64,000 nucleotides of DNA. It comes from UBA10329 sp964500205. Its GTDB lineage: Bacteria > Bacteroidota > Bacteroidia > UBA10329. Position 1 is the first letter of the stretch. Each line of letters opens with the position of its first letter. The stretch spans positions 1 through 64,000 of the forward strand of contig CAZCNS010000002.1 of the NCBI GenBank assembly GCA_964500205.1, given 5' to 3'. Position numbers and translations under genes: made by a program. The notes beneath the pieces were generated by a model. It searched no databases and was not told where the DNA came from. It saw nothing but the letters and a program-made list of their open reading frames with translations. Shown piece after piece: positions 8,367-16,793 of this stretch.

Positions 8367-9404
8367 ATGAAGTTCACCACTGGTAACATATTGGAGAGCG
8401 AGGTCGAGGCACTTGTAAACACGGTGAACACCGTGGGCGTGATGGGCAAGGGCATCGCCCTACAGTTCAAGGAACGCTACCCGAAGAACTATGAGCTATA
8501 TGCAGCGGCCTGCAAGCGGGGCGAGGTGCAGACGGGCAGGATGTTCATCACCTCGACCGACAGCATGATGAATCCGCGTTTCATCATCAACTTCCCCACC
8601 AAGCGGCATTGGATGCACCGTTCGAGCTACGCCTTTGTGGAGGATGGGCTGGACGACCTGCTGGAACAGGTTAAGACCTTGGGGATACGTTCGATCGCCA
8701 TCCCACCCCTCGGGGCCGGGCAAGGAGGGCTGGACTGGACGAAGGTGAGGCAGCTGATAGAGCAGAAGCTGAGCGGCAGCGGGGTGGATGTGACGGTCTA
8801 TGAGCCGGTGCAGCAGTGGAAAGGGCAGAAGCAGGGGGCGAAAGCAAAGCTCACCAAGCCGAGGGCGCTCATCCTGTCGCTCATTGACCAGTACAGCGTT
8901 CTGGGCTTCGACAGTTCCCTTTTGGAGATACAGAAGCTGGCCTATTTCCTACAGCGCATGGGGCAGACCGACCTCAAGCTGAACTATCAGGCGTATCACT
9001 ACGGCCCTTATGCGCACAACCTGCAACACCTGCTGCACAAGCTGGAGAACGGATACATCAGTTCTGAAAAGCCCATTCTCGACTCGAAACCACTGGACAT
9101 CATCCGCTTCAATACGGACACCTCGGCAGAGGTCAAGGAATTTGTGGACAGCGAATGCACACCGGCCGAGCGTGAAAGGCTTGCGCAGCTGACCCGCCTG
9201 ATGGAGGGTTTCGAGTCGCCTTTCGGGCTGGAACTGCTGGCCACGGTCGATTGGGTGCTGACCCGTAAAGGTGGACGGGAATTGGCCCCTGAGTCTGTGA
9301 AACAGGAATTGATGAACTGGAGCAAGCGGAAAGATGACCTGTTCTCAATCGGTCACATCAGCATGGCGATGGAGCGTCTCGGGCAGTTTCAGGCGCAGCT
9401 GTAA
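8367..9404 (+). CDS. darG: DarG-type antitoxin, macrodomain plus C-terminal domain
   Basis: DarG removes ADP-ribose from thymidine with its macrodomain and can bind DarT through the C-terminal part. Residues 1 to about 150 form the macrodomain: GNILESEVEALVNTVN, GVMGKGIALQFKERYP and IPPLGAGQGGLDW line the ADP-ribose site. Residues ~165-345 match the C-terminal DarG region (LILSLIDQYS, LEIQKLAYFLQRMG, YHYGPYAHNL). The full-length 345 aa protein is directly downstream of darT and probably co-transcribed. It looks intact, so the module may be active. Confidence 0.92.
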   Translation: MKFTTGNILESEVEALVNTVNTVGVMGKGIALQFKERYPKNYELYAAACKRGEVQTGRMFITSTDSMMNPRFIINFPTKRHWMHRSSYAFVEDGLDDLLEQVKTLGIRSIAIPPLGAGQGGLDWTKVRQLIEQKLSGSGVDVTVYEPVQQWKGQKQGAKAKLTKPRALILSLIDQYSVLGFDSSLLEIQKLAYFLQRMGQTDLKLNYQAYHYGPYAHNLQHLLHKLENGYISSEKPILDSKPLDIIRFNTDTSAEVKEFVDSECTPAERERLAQLTRLMEGFESPFGLELLATVDWVLTRKGGRELAPESVKQELMNWSKRKDDLFSIGHISMAMERLGQFQAQL

Positions 9405-9467
9405 GTCACCCGCAGGCCCGGGCGTCTTTCCTACCACGCAAGCATAGCAGGGCCAACTGTTCGGTGA

Positions 9468-9596
9468 GTCAACAATCAATACGGCCGCACCGCAGATGAG
9501 GACATCGCCCACTGCCAAAAGATCATCATGGCCCTGCTGGAAACGGATAGGCTGATGCGGGAGGTGGATGGGGTTGAAAGGGCAGCTTTGGGGTGA
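9468..9596 (+). pseudogene. Direct repeat copy R3, 3' remnant of the lost gene
   Basis: The remnant reads VNNQYGRTADEDIAHCQ, continues IIMALLETDRLMREVDGV, and stops at 9594-9596. The core 9525-9574 is close to identical to R1 and R2. It lies 63 bp downstream of darG and closes the cassette series R1-HipA/DUF3037-R2-DarTG-R3. Confidence 0.6.
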
Positions 9597-9598
9597 AC

Positions 9599-9860
9599 CA
9601 TAAGGTCGCCCCGCCAAAGGCGGGCTTGGATGCGTTGGGCATCTCGCTGGCTGCCAAAGGTTCGCCCCGCTGGGGCTTTTCTCAATCCTGTGCATCTGGT
9701 GGCTACCATAGGTTCGCCCCGCTGGGGCTTGGATATGTGGATGGGTTGCGATGCTACCATAGGGTCGCCCCGCTGGGGCTGTGACCAATCCCGTAGGGAT
9801 GTGCATTTGGTAGAACCGACAAGCCCATCATCCCATAAAATCCCGTAGAGATGCACATTT
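9599..9860. repeat. Cluster of REP-like palindromic repeats
   Basis: Four units spaced 51-56 bp apart carry a hairpin of the type TTCGCCCCGCTGGGGCT (9661-9677, 9713-9729, 9764-9780; a variant at 9605-9626). They are followed by two copies of AATCCCGTAGGGATG-like sequence with GCATTTGG (about 9784-9811 and 9839-9861). This style of extragenic repeat is common in Bacteroidota genomes. It is not a CRISPR: the intervening sequence is itself partly repeated. It forms the right boundary of the toxin/defence island. Confidence 0.75.
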
Positions 9861-9864
9861 GGAG

Positions 9865-10230
9865 CTATTCCTCAATGAGGTGAAAGGGGATATCCACCAA
9901 CTCCTGGTAGTCCTGACCAGATTCAAGCAGCTCCTCATCGTTGGCGGCATACCTCCATAGTACTTTGACTTCCGCACCTTCCTTCCGCGCGGCCTGGAGG
10001 TTCTGAAATAGTTGATAAAGCTGTCTTGAGCTGCTGGTATTGAAGTAATCGAGCTTTATGCTCAAAGTGAGCGGCTGTCCGCTCGCCACCATGTCGTGCA
10101 CGAAGGCAAAGACCGGAGAGAAAAACTCTACAGCATTCTCCGGTATGCACCTGCCTTCCAGCCTGAGTGTGTTCTGTTCCGCTTCGTAGATGACGCTTGG
10201 TGTCTGCTCTGTTGCCTCCGTTCTGATCAT
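9865..10230 (-). CDS. SiaC-type regulatory phosphoprotein (DUF1987)
   Basis: 121 aa with the DUF1987 pattern: LRLEGRCIPENAVEFFSPV, then LSIKLDYFNTSSSRQLYQLF. In Pseudomonas SiaC the Thr in this YFNTSS motif (Thr65 here) is phosphorylated by SiaB and dephosphorylated by the PP2C phosphatase SiaA; that is known for the family. The gene overlaps the upstream PP2C gene by 4 bp, so phosphatase and substrate are coupled. No SiaB-like kinase or SiaD-like diguanylate cyclase is nearby, so those partners must lie elsewhere or differ. Confidence 0.85.
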   Translation of the reverse strand: MIRTEATEQTPSVIYEAEQNTLRLEGRCIPENAVEFFSPVFAFVHDMVASGQPLTLSIKLDYFNTSSSRQLYQLFQNLQAARKEGAEVKVLWRYAANDEELLESGQDYQELVDIPFHLIEE

Positions 10231-11492
10231 CTTTCTTGCCCTTGACCGTTGTGTTGATGGTATCTGACCCCGAACACCAGAATATCATCCGTCTGTCGGC
10301 CCTGTCCGATGTAACTGTTCAGGAAATTGTTGAGCGAATCGTGCTGCTCCGACATGCTCTGTGCCGCCACCTTGAGCAGCAGGTCTCTGAAACCCGCCCG
10401 CTTGAGCTTGTGCTTCCCGCTTTCATCATAGGTGTCGGCAAACCCGTCTGAGAAGATATAGACTGTGTCGCCATCGTAGAGCTGCTTCTCAACAGTGGTG
10501 AAAGGGTAGTCGTTATCGGTGCTTTCGCAGACGCATGAGCGGTCGCCCCGTATCTCCTCTATGGTGTCAGCTCCCTTGCGCAGTATCCAGAGTGGACGGT
10601 TGGCCCCAGAGAACTGCAAGGTCCCGGTGTGCAGATCAAGCCTGCACAGGGCCAGCTCAAGGCCGTCCAGTATCACCTCCTCCGCATCGGCCCGGCCCAG
10701 CGATGTGTGTATGCCCTTATTGAGGATGGTTAGGATGCGCCCGGTGTCTGTGCTCTGCATCAGTGCATTCTCCAACTTCTCGGTGCCCAGTATACTCAGG
10801 AATGCACCCGGCACGCCATGGCCCGTGCCATCGGCAGCGGCAAAATGTACCGTCCCGTTGTTGTGATGGAAGAAATAGAAGTCGCCACTCACCACCGCCT
10901 TCGGACGATAAAGGATGAAACTCTGCTGCAATACTCGCAACACGGCATCTTTAGACGGCATGAGCGCATTCTGTATGCGCTGCGCGTAGCGCAGACTGGC
11001 CATCATGTCGCGGTTCTTGATGAGCAGTTGTGAGGACTTGAGCTTTATCATCTCCTCCAGCGAACTGTTCATACGCTCCAGTTTCTGCCGAAGCTCTACT
11101 TTATCAGTGATCTCGATGCGCAGTGAAAGGAAACCGATGATCTGCATGTCGTCATTGCGCACAGGCAGTATGGTGGAATCCACCCAATAGAGTCGTCCGT
11201 CTTTGGCCCTGTTGCATATATCACCCCGCCAGGTATACCCAGATGCTATGGTCTGCCACATCTGCTGGAAGAACTCCCTTGAATGATGGCCTGAGTTGAT
11301 GATGGAATGACGGGCACCGATCAGCTCCTCTTCCTTATAGCCCGATAATTGGCAGAAATGCTCGTTGGCATGAATGATGACCCCCCGCAGATCGGTCATG
11401 CTTGCCACTATGTTACAGTCTATTGCGCTCTGATAGGCTCTGAAGAGATTCTTCAGGTCAGCATCTATCCGCTCAGTCAGTTGCACATCCAT
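10227..11492 (-). CDS. PAS-PP2C (SpoIIE-type) phosphatase, SiaA-like
   Basis: 421 aa and soluble. Residues ~20-135 form a PAS/PAC domain (VIIHANEHFCQLSGYKEEEL, WVDSTILPV). A coiled linker follows at ~135-180, then a SpoIIE-type PP2C domain at ~185-410, with metal-site motifs VSGDFYFF, AADGTGHGVPGAF and FSDGFADTYD near the end. It probably dephosphorylates the SiaC-like protein encoded downstream with a 4-bp overlap. Unlike Pseudomonas SiaA it has no transmembrane sensor; the PAS domain would supply a cytoplasmic signal. Confidence 0.87.
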   Translation of the reverse strand: MDVQLTERIDADLKNLFRAYQSAIDCNIVASMTDLRGVIIHANEHFCQLSGYKEEELIGARHSIINSGHHSREFFQQMWQTIASGYTWRGDICNRAKDGRLYWVDSTILPVRNDDMQIIGFLSLRIEITDKVELRQKLERMNSSLEEMIKLKSSQLLIKNRDMMASLRYAQRIQNALMPSKDAVLRVLQQSFILYRPKAVVSGDFYFFHHNNGTVHFAAADGTGHGVPGAFLSILGTEKLENALMQSTDTGRILTILNKGIHTSLGRADAEEVILDGLELALCRLDLHTGTLQFSGANRPLWILRKGADTIEEIRGDRSCVCESTDNDYPFTTVEKQLYDGDTVYIFSDGFADTYDESGKHKLKRAGFRDLLLKVAAQSMSEQHDSLNNFLNSYIGQGRQTDDILVFGVRYHQHNGQGQER

Positions 11493-11792
11493 TATCTCCT
11501 ACTACGCTATCCACCTTAACAACAGATTCATTACCGCTGCATTCAAGGAATCCAAGCAGGCACAAGTCCTTTCGTATCCTTGCATGCACGGTTCAAGGAT
11601 ACGGCAAAACAAGTGTAAGGTTTCCTGATAATGCTGGAACTCTACTGGAGATGGATTCAGCAAATTGCATCGCAGCACCCTTCATCTTTTGAGCACCGGG
11701 AACGCTGATCGGATGCAACTTATGAAGAAGCTGACGCAGAAGCACCCGCACCCTTTGCCCCTTCTGCGGAGAGCCAATTGACTATTCGAGCC
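11493..11792. other. Intergenic region with a 10-bp inverted repeat
   Basis: No gene seen. CGTATCCTTG at 11573-11582 is repeated inverted at 11594-11603 with an 11-nt loop. Each arm contains TATCCTTG, a close match to the Bacteroidota -7 box on its own strand. It lies about 80-110 nt upstream of the PAS-PP2C gene and could be an operator with overlapping divergent promoters or simply a hairpin. Confidence 0.45.
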
Positions 11793-14180
11793 TCACCGAG
11801 CCACCGCTATCTGCTGGGTGGTGATCATGTTACCATTCACACCTCTCACCACGAAACTGTATATTCCGCTGGGAACCGCTCCGAGGTCAAGCATCTCAAA
11901 TGAACTGGAGAGCAGGAAACGGTTGACAGACCTGCCGCTCATGTCAACCAGTTCGGCCGTGGCCAAGGTAGCGTTCGGTCTGCTGACATGAAGGATGTCT
12001 GCGGTAGGATTGGGAAACACCGACAGAGTATATGCCTCGGTATTCAGTACCCCGACCGGCATCAGCTCAAATGACTCAGAAGCGGTGCAGCCTGCCTCAT
12101 CAGTCACGGTGACGGTATAGATGCCGCTGATGCCCTCAGTGTCTATTGCAGGCCCGGTGGCAGACCCCTCTGGTGTGAACCAATCGAAACTGAGCGAACC
12201 TGAGCCACCCGAGGCCTGCACCTCGATGACCGTACCGTCCAACTCCCCCGAAACAGTTATGTAGGTGCTCTCATCCTCGGTTATTCCAGCATCCAAAATC
12301 GTCCATCCCAACGCATCGATGAAATGCTGGCGACCTGCCTCTCCGTTGGGCGAATATTGCATCGGGGTCCAGTTGACCACAACGTTCGGTGGAAGGTCGA
12401 ACTGCGACCAGCCGTTCAGTATCTCGTCATATTGGCATACAGATAGTGCGGTGTTGTAAATAGTGCCGCCCCCTATCTCAATGATACTGCTGAGATTCCA
12501 CACCCCGATATTCTGACCGAATGACGAGGCGTTGAAGAACATACCGCCTATCTGCTCCACGTTGGACATGTCCCAGCCGCTGATGTCCCGGTTGAACGAT
12601 GTTGCCCCGGAGAACATGCTTCTCATATCCGTCACGTTGCCTACATCCCAGCCACCGATATCCTGATTGAAGGTGGCATTTGCGGAGAACATCAGTTGCA
12701 TAGTGGCTACACTGCTCACATCCCAGTCGGTTATATCAGTTGTGAAGGCATCTGCCATTCTGAACATGGCGAACATGTCCGTCACACTGCTCACATCCCA
12801 GGCTGAAATGTCGCTATTGAACGCCAATGCCCCATTGAACAACTGGCTCATAGAGGTAACGCTACTCACATTCCAACCACCAATCTCCTGATTGAAACTG
12901 ACAGCACCGCTGAACATACCGGCCATATCGGTGACATTGCTCACATCCCAGCCGCTGATGTCGTGATTGAAGCTGACCGCATCTTGAAAAACCTGTAATA
13001 GGCTCGTTACACCGCTTATGTTCCAGTCACCGATGGGCTGGTTGAAGCTGGAAGCACCTTTGAACAGGAAGAACATCGTATTCAATTGCTGAAATTCCCA
13101 CCCCGATATGTTACTATTGAAGGAGGTGGCACCCTCGAACATGTTGCGTATGGTGGTGACATTGCGCATGTCCCAACCGCTGAGGGGCTGGTCAAAGGAA
13201 GTGGCGTCCTTGAACATGTAGCCCATCTCGGTCACGTTGCCCACGTTCCAACTGCCAATGGCACTGTTGAAGGCATGGGCCCGCTCGAACATGCCCCACA
13301 TATCGGTGGCACTGCTCACATCCCAGCCAGAGAGGTCCTTGTCGAACAGATTGGCGTTGAAGAACATGCCCCTCATGTTCTGAACCGTGGCGACCTGCCA
13401 GTTGCTGAGGTCCCGGTTGAACACCTGGGCGTTGCCGAACATACCCTGCGCATCCACGAGCGAGGTGGTCTGCCAAGCAGAGATGTCGCCATCAAAAGCG
13501 TTGGCATTCCAGAACATCAAGCTCATGTCTGTAACTGCCGACACATCCCAACTATTAAGATCCTGATTGAAAGTGCTGGCCTGATTGAACATGCGCGACA
13601 TGTTGGTCACACTGCTCACATCCCAGTCATTCAGCGGCTGATTGAACGAGGTCGCACCACTGAACATTCTATCCATCTGCTCCACGTTACTGACATCCCA
13701 GTGCGCAACGGGCTGATTGAACAGCACACACGAGGAGAATGCTTGGGTCATGACGGTGACCTGACTCAGGTCGGGTGCATCCAAAGCATTCACTACCAAG
13801 CTGGAACATCCTGAAAGTGCCCCGTTGAAACTCAGCCACTCAATATCTCCCCACTGCTCCACGGACATCAACTTTAACGCATCACTTGAACCGATGAACC
13901 GGATAGCGGGGAATGTGCCTGAAATCGAAACGGTGTAGATGCCCGGCTGCGCATACTCGTGCTGCGGATGCGCTCCGCCCACGAACGACTCGACTGTCCC
14001 GTCTCCCCAATCGACAGAGAAATCGTACTGCGAGCCAAGCAAGTTGTTAAGCGGAATGCGTACGCTGTTGCTCGGGGTGACACCGGGATTCTCCGTGTTC
14101 CAAACCGTGATGAAGGCATTCTGGGCCACCAACTGAAAGGCCAACAAAAGATGGAACAGTGTGACAATGATTTTCTTCAT
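11793..14180 (-). CDS. DUF285 (BspA-like) repeat protein with T9SS sorting domain
   Basis: 795 aa from the ATG at 14180, which begins a signal peptide (MKKIIVTLFHLLLAFQLVAQ). A longer in-frame extension to 14492 would overlap the upstream TPR gene and is rejected. Order of parts: signal peptide; a PKD-like start (YDFSVDWGDGTVESF); 17 tandem 25-residue DUF285 repeats (type FNQDIGGWDVGNVTDMRSMF) at 13721-12447; a SprB-like beta module (SGGSGSLSFDWFTPEGSATG); and a type A T9SS C-terminal domain (LSVFPNPTADILHVSRP, ending GNMITTQQIAVAR). Predicted to be secreted through T9SS and attached to the surface. DUF285 proteins are usually adhesins or surface scaffolds; ligand unknown. Confidence 0.9.
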   Translation of the reverse strand: MKKIIVTLFHLLLAFQLVAQNAFITVWNTENPGVTPSNSVRIPLNNLLGSQYDFSVDWGDGTVESFVGGAHPQHEYAQPGIYTVSISGTFPAIRFIGSSDALKLMSVEQWGDIEWLSFNGALSGCSSLVVNALDAPDLSQVTVMTQAFSSCVLFNQPVAHWDVSNVEQMDRMFSGATSFNQPLNDWDVSSVTNMSRMFNQASTFNQDLNSWDVSAVTDMSLMFWNANAFDGDISAWQTTSLVDAQGMFGNAQVFNRDLSNWQVATVQNMRGMFFNANLFDKDLSGWDVSSATDMWGMFERAHAFNSAIGSWNVGNVTEMGYMFKDATSFDQPLSGWDMRNVTTIRNMFEGATSFNSNISGWEFQQLNTMFFLFKGASSFNQPIGDWNISGVTSLLQVFQDAVSFNHDISGWDVSNVTDMAGMFSGAVSFNQEIGGWNVSSVTSMSQLFNGALAFNSDISAWDVSSVTDMFAMFRMADAFTTDITDWDVSSVATMQLMFSANATFNQDIGGWDVGNVTDMRSMFSGATSFNRDISGWDMSNVEQIGGMFFNASSFGQNIGVWNLSSIIEIGGGTIYNTALSVCQYDEILNGWSQFDLPPNVVVNWTPMQYSPNGEAGRQHFIDALGWTILDAGITEDESTYITVSGELDGTVIEVQASGGSGSLSFDWFTPEGSATGPAIDTEGISGIYTVTVTDEAGCTASESFELMPVGVLNTEAYTLSVFPNPTADILHVSRPNATLATAELVDMSGRSVNRFLLSSSFEMLDLGAVPSGIYSFVVRGVNGNMITTQQIAVAR
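12447..13721 (-). repeat. 17 tandem 75-bp units encoding DUF285 repeats
   Basis: Seventeen units of exactly 25 codons each start with a Phe (mostly FN) and contain W-[DN]-[VIM]-S-x-V-T-x-M-x-x-M-F. Units diverge at DNA level, so they are older than the 81-bp repeats at the left edge. The last unit has lost the terminal MF motif. Confidence 0.9.
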
Positions 14181-14280
14181 GCTTACAGTTCTCATGAAGG
14201 AATGACTTTCACTCAAGGGATCAATACAGTGGCCTTCAGGATAACGCTTCCGATACTCGGAACAGTAAGACATCGACCCG

Positions 14281-15207
14281 TCAGTCCTCCACACCGACCT
14301 CGTGGAGCTGCTTGCGTCTGGTCTCCTTCCCGAAGTCGTTGTAGATCTCGATGTGATGGAGTGCTTTCCGGGTCTCACCCATGGCCTCGTAGGCGCGCGA
14401 GAGCATGAGGTGTGTCTCGGGCCGCAGGGCCAGGTAGGAGATGCGCTCGGCCAGCTCGAGTGAGCGGTGAAAATGGCCCGTGGCTTCACCATGCTTGCCC
14501 CACTTCATGTAGGTAACACCCAGATTATGGAGCGCCACGACCTTGCCTCTCAGGTTGCCAGTGCGTTCATCTATGCTCATGGCCTCGGTCACCTTGCGCA
14601 CCGCACCTTCAAATTCTCCGCGGCTCACCTGCACACCAGCTATGGCCTTGAGCATGTTCGCCACGCCCAGCAGACCATCGTCTCCAGCATTCTGGAAGAT
14701 GGACAATGCCTTGGAGAAGCAATTGAGCGAAGCCATCTGATCCGCAAGGCACCCGTGGATATGGCCCATGTTCCCCAGTGCATGGGCAGCAAGCAGCTCA
14801 TGGCCGGCCTTCTCTGCCAGTTTCTGCGATTTCTCGAAGAACTCCAACGCCACGGCATGGTCATCCAGAATGCCGTGTACGATGCCGAGTGCGGTGTATG
14901 CCTCTGCCACACCCAGCATGTCATCCCTACGCTGGCAGATGTCGCGAGCCTTGAGGGCCTGTCTCCGGCTCTCCTCCAGATCACCCACTTTCCAAAGGGC
15001 AGTGGCCAACTTATTTCTTGCGCTGGCCTCGAGTTCACTGTCGGCAAGTGTCAAAGCGGTCTGCAAAGCATCCTTGAGAATACTGACAGACCGTTGTAAG
15101 TCGTCTTTCGATGTAAGTTTATTGAGTTCCAGCAGCGCATTGAAACGCACCACGGAGATAGCCTCCTCGCCAAGGAGCTGCTCCAATTCAGAGATACTGC
15201 GTTTCAA
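14281..15207 (-). CDS. TPR-repeat protein, 308 aa
   Basis: The protein is made almost entirely of tetratricopeptide repeats (AEAYTALGIVHGILDDHAVALEFFEKSQKLA, and similar, about 7 units from residue ~45 to 295). It has no signal peptide and no catalytic domain, so it is probably a cytoplasmic scaffold. The frame begins with a TTG codon at 15207; no ATG is available upstream before the stop, so either TTG is used or the start is internal. It precedes the DUF285 surface protein by 100 bp on the same strand. Partner unknown. Confidence 0.7.
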   Translation of the reverse strand: MKRSISELEQLLGEEAISVVRFNALLELNKLTSKDDLQRSVSILKDALQTALTLADSELEASARNKLATALWKVGDLEESRRQALKARDICQRRDDMLGVAEAYTALGIVHGILDDHAVALEFFEKSQKLAEKAGHELLAAHALGNMGHIHGCLADQMASLNCFSKALSIFQNAGDDGLLGVANMLKAIAGVQVSRGEFEGAVRKVTEAMSIDERTGNLRGKVVALHNLGVTYMKWGKHGEATGHFHRSLELAERISYLALRPETHLMLSRAYEAMGETRKALHHIEIYNDFGKETRRKQLHEVGVED

Positions 15208-15620
15208 TTCTTCATGCTTTGATGTGAATGGAGAAGGGCCGGTCTAAATGGCCTCCGCTGTCGGCAAGCAAGACTGGCAACACTAGCATGTCCAAACACG
15301 CGGAGAGATTCCCTCCGGGCGGACTGAACTTGACAACATAGGAGTACTAACACTTTAAAGACTGATGCGACAGACCGCAGAGACCGAGTGGCTGCGAGCC
15401 ATGAGAACGCTTGCCTCCCAGTACTCTGCAATCCTCACACTGACAACGGCCAAAATTATATACCGCATCTCCGGCCTATCATTGCCAGACACGTCCACTT
15501 CGTGCGGAATACGCGTGCTTGCCTTGGATATTATGGATCACCTCCAGCCCGATTGGCCGGAGCTGACAGTGCGCCATTGGAGCGCTGCCGAAAATCCCGC
15601 TACTTTTAGCCTGTCCGAAA
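15208..15620. other. Divergent intergenic region
   Basis: 413 bp between divergently transcribed genes. No ORF with protein-like features was found. A TACTTTTA sequence at 15601-15608 is a possible -7 box for the glycoside hydrolase gene that starts at 15621. Confidence 0.4.
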
Positions 15621-16793
15621 GTGGAGCGACCAACAACCCTTCGTCATTTGCCCAAGCGCACGTTTTCCCTCCTTTGTTGCGCTCTGCTACCGCTGAGTCT
15701 CACCGGCCAGACATGGGCAGACAGCGTGGAGACCTATGCGATGCACACGTACCTGCCGGCCCATGAGTATGTATGGTCTTGGCAGCACGCAGCTTTTCTC
15801 AACACAATGGTTAAACGCCACGGCCAAGTGGCAGGACCTGAAAAGCAACAATACTTCGATTACGTGCTCCACGCCATGCAGAAGACCAAGAGGTCTGCCA
15901 ACGGCAAAACCCCCAATGGTGTGGCTTCGGGACTGGGAATGGCCTTTCTCTACGAGCACACAGGCCAAGCCTTCTACAAGGCCAGATGCGAGAGGATATA
16001 CGAACAGTATCTCGAGGTGCGCAGAACGCCCGAAGGGGCGGTTTCGCATCTGCCACTGACGCTTGAACTCTGGGACGACACGGTTTTCATGATCGGGCAG
16101 TTCATGCTGGCCATGTACCGCGCCACGGGCGATGAGAAATTCCTCCATGAATTCGCATTACAATTGCGGCTTCACCGCGAAAAGCTCTTGGACAGTAAAT
16201 GGGGCATGTGGTACCACGGTTGGGATGCGAACGGCAAGGACGGGTTGCCCTATTTCTGCGGGCAGATGGGCTGGCCTGACGATACCACAAGGGTGAGCGG
16301 TGAGATCTGGGGGCGTGGGAACGGCTGGATCTATGTGACCCTCTCGGATGCCTTGGAGGTCATTCCGCGCGAGGACCCGATGTGGGCCGAAATGGCAGGC
16401 TACCTCAGAGAAATGCTTGAGCATCTTCCCGAACTGCAGGACACTGCGACCGGCCATTGGTTTCAGCTCCCGGCAAGGAAGGATGACCCTGAGAATTGGA
16501 TCGAGAGCTCGGCCACGGCCATGTTCGCCTACGGCATCATGACCGCCCTGAAACTCGGTATTGTGGACGATGAACGTTTCAGACAAAGCTCGGAACTGGC
16601 CTACCACGGCTTACGCAGACATTCGCTCGAACCTCGTGGCGATGGCCTCATCTGCACCAATGTCTGCACCGGGACCTGCATCGGTGACAAGGACTACTAC
16701 CTGAAACGGGGGGTGCAGAAAGGCCGCTCGTTCGGGTTGGCAATGTTCATACAGTTCGGGATGCGCTATGAAATCGAAAACGGATTGAGATGA
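15621..16793 (+). CDS. Glycoside hydrolase family 88/105, unsaturated rhamnogalacturonyl hydrolase type
   Basis: 390 aa with an N-terminal signal peptide (KRTFSLLCCALLPLSLTG). The (alpha/alpha)6 barrel features of YteR-like enzymes are visible: WDDTVFMIGQFMLAM (catalytic Asp region), SGEIWGRGNGWIYVTLSDAL, and ESSATAMFAYGIM. Such enzymes remove unsaturated galacturonyl residues from pectin fragments after a lyase has cut. The apparent start is GTG at 15621. The gene overlaps the next (FGE-like) by 4 bp. No lyase or SusCD pair is beside it, so the substrate is not fixed by context. Confidence 0.88.
   Translation: MERPTTLRHLPKRTFSLLCCALLPLSLTGQTWADSVETYAMHTYLPAHEYVWSWQHAAFLNTMVKRHGQVAGPEKQQYFDYVLHAMQKTKRSANGKTPNGVASGLGMAFLYEHTGQAFYKARCERIYEQYLEVRRTPEGAVSHLPLTLELWDDTVFMIGQFMLAMYRATGDEKFLHEFALQLRLHREKLLDSKWGMWYHGWDANGKDGLPYFCGQMGWPDDTTRVSGEIWGRGNGWIYVTLSDALEVIPREDPMWAEMAGYLREMLEHLPELQDTATGHWFQLPARKDDPENWIESSATAMFAYGIMTALKLGIVDDERFRQSSELAYHGLRRHSLEPRGDGLICTNVCTGTCIGDKDYYLKRGVQKGRSFGLAMFIQFGMRYEIENGLR

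Noticed and set aside
9599..9790. Possible CRISPR array
   Set aside because: Spacing is similar but the intervening sequences are themselves partly repeated; the core is a short REP-like hairpin.
14181..14492. N-terminal extension of the DUF285 protein
   Set aside because: It lies on top of the TPR gene in another frame, and a standard signal peptide begins at 14180.
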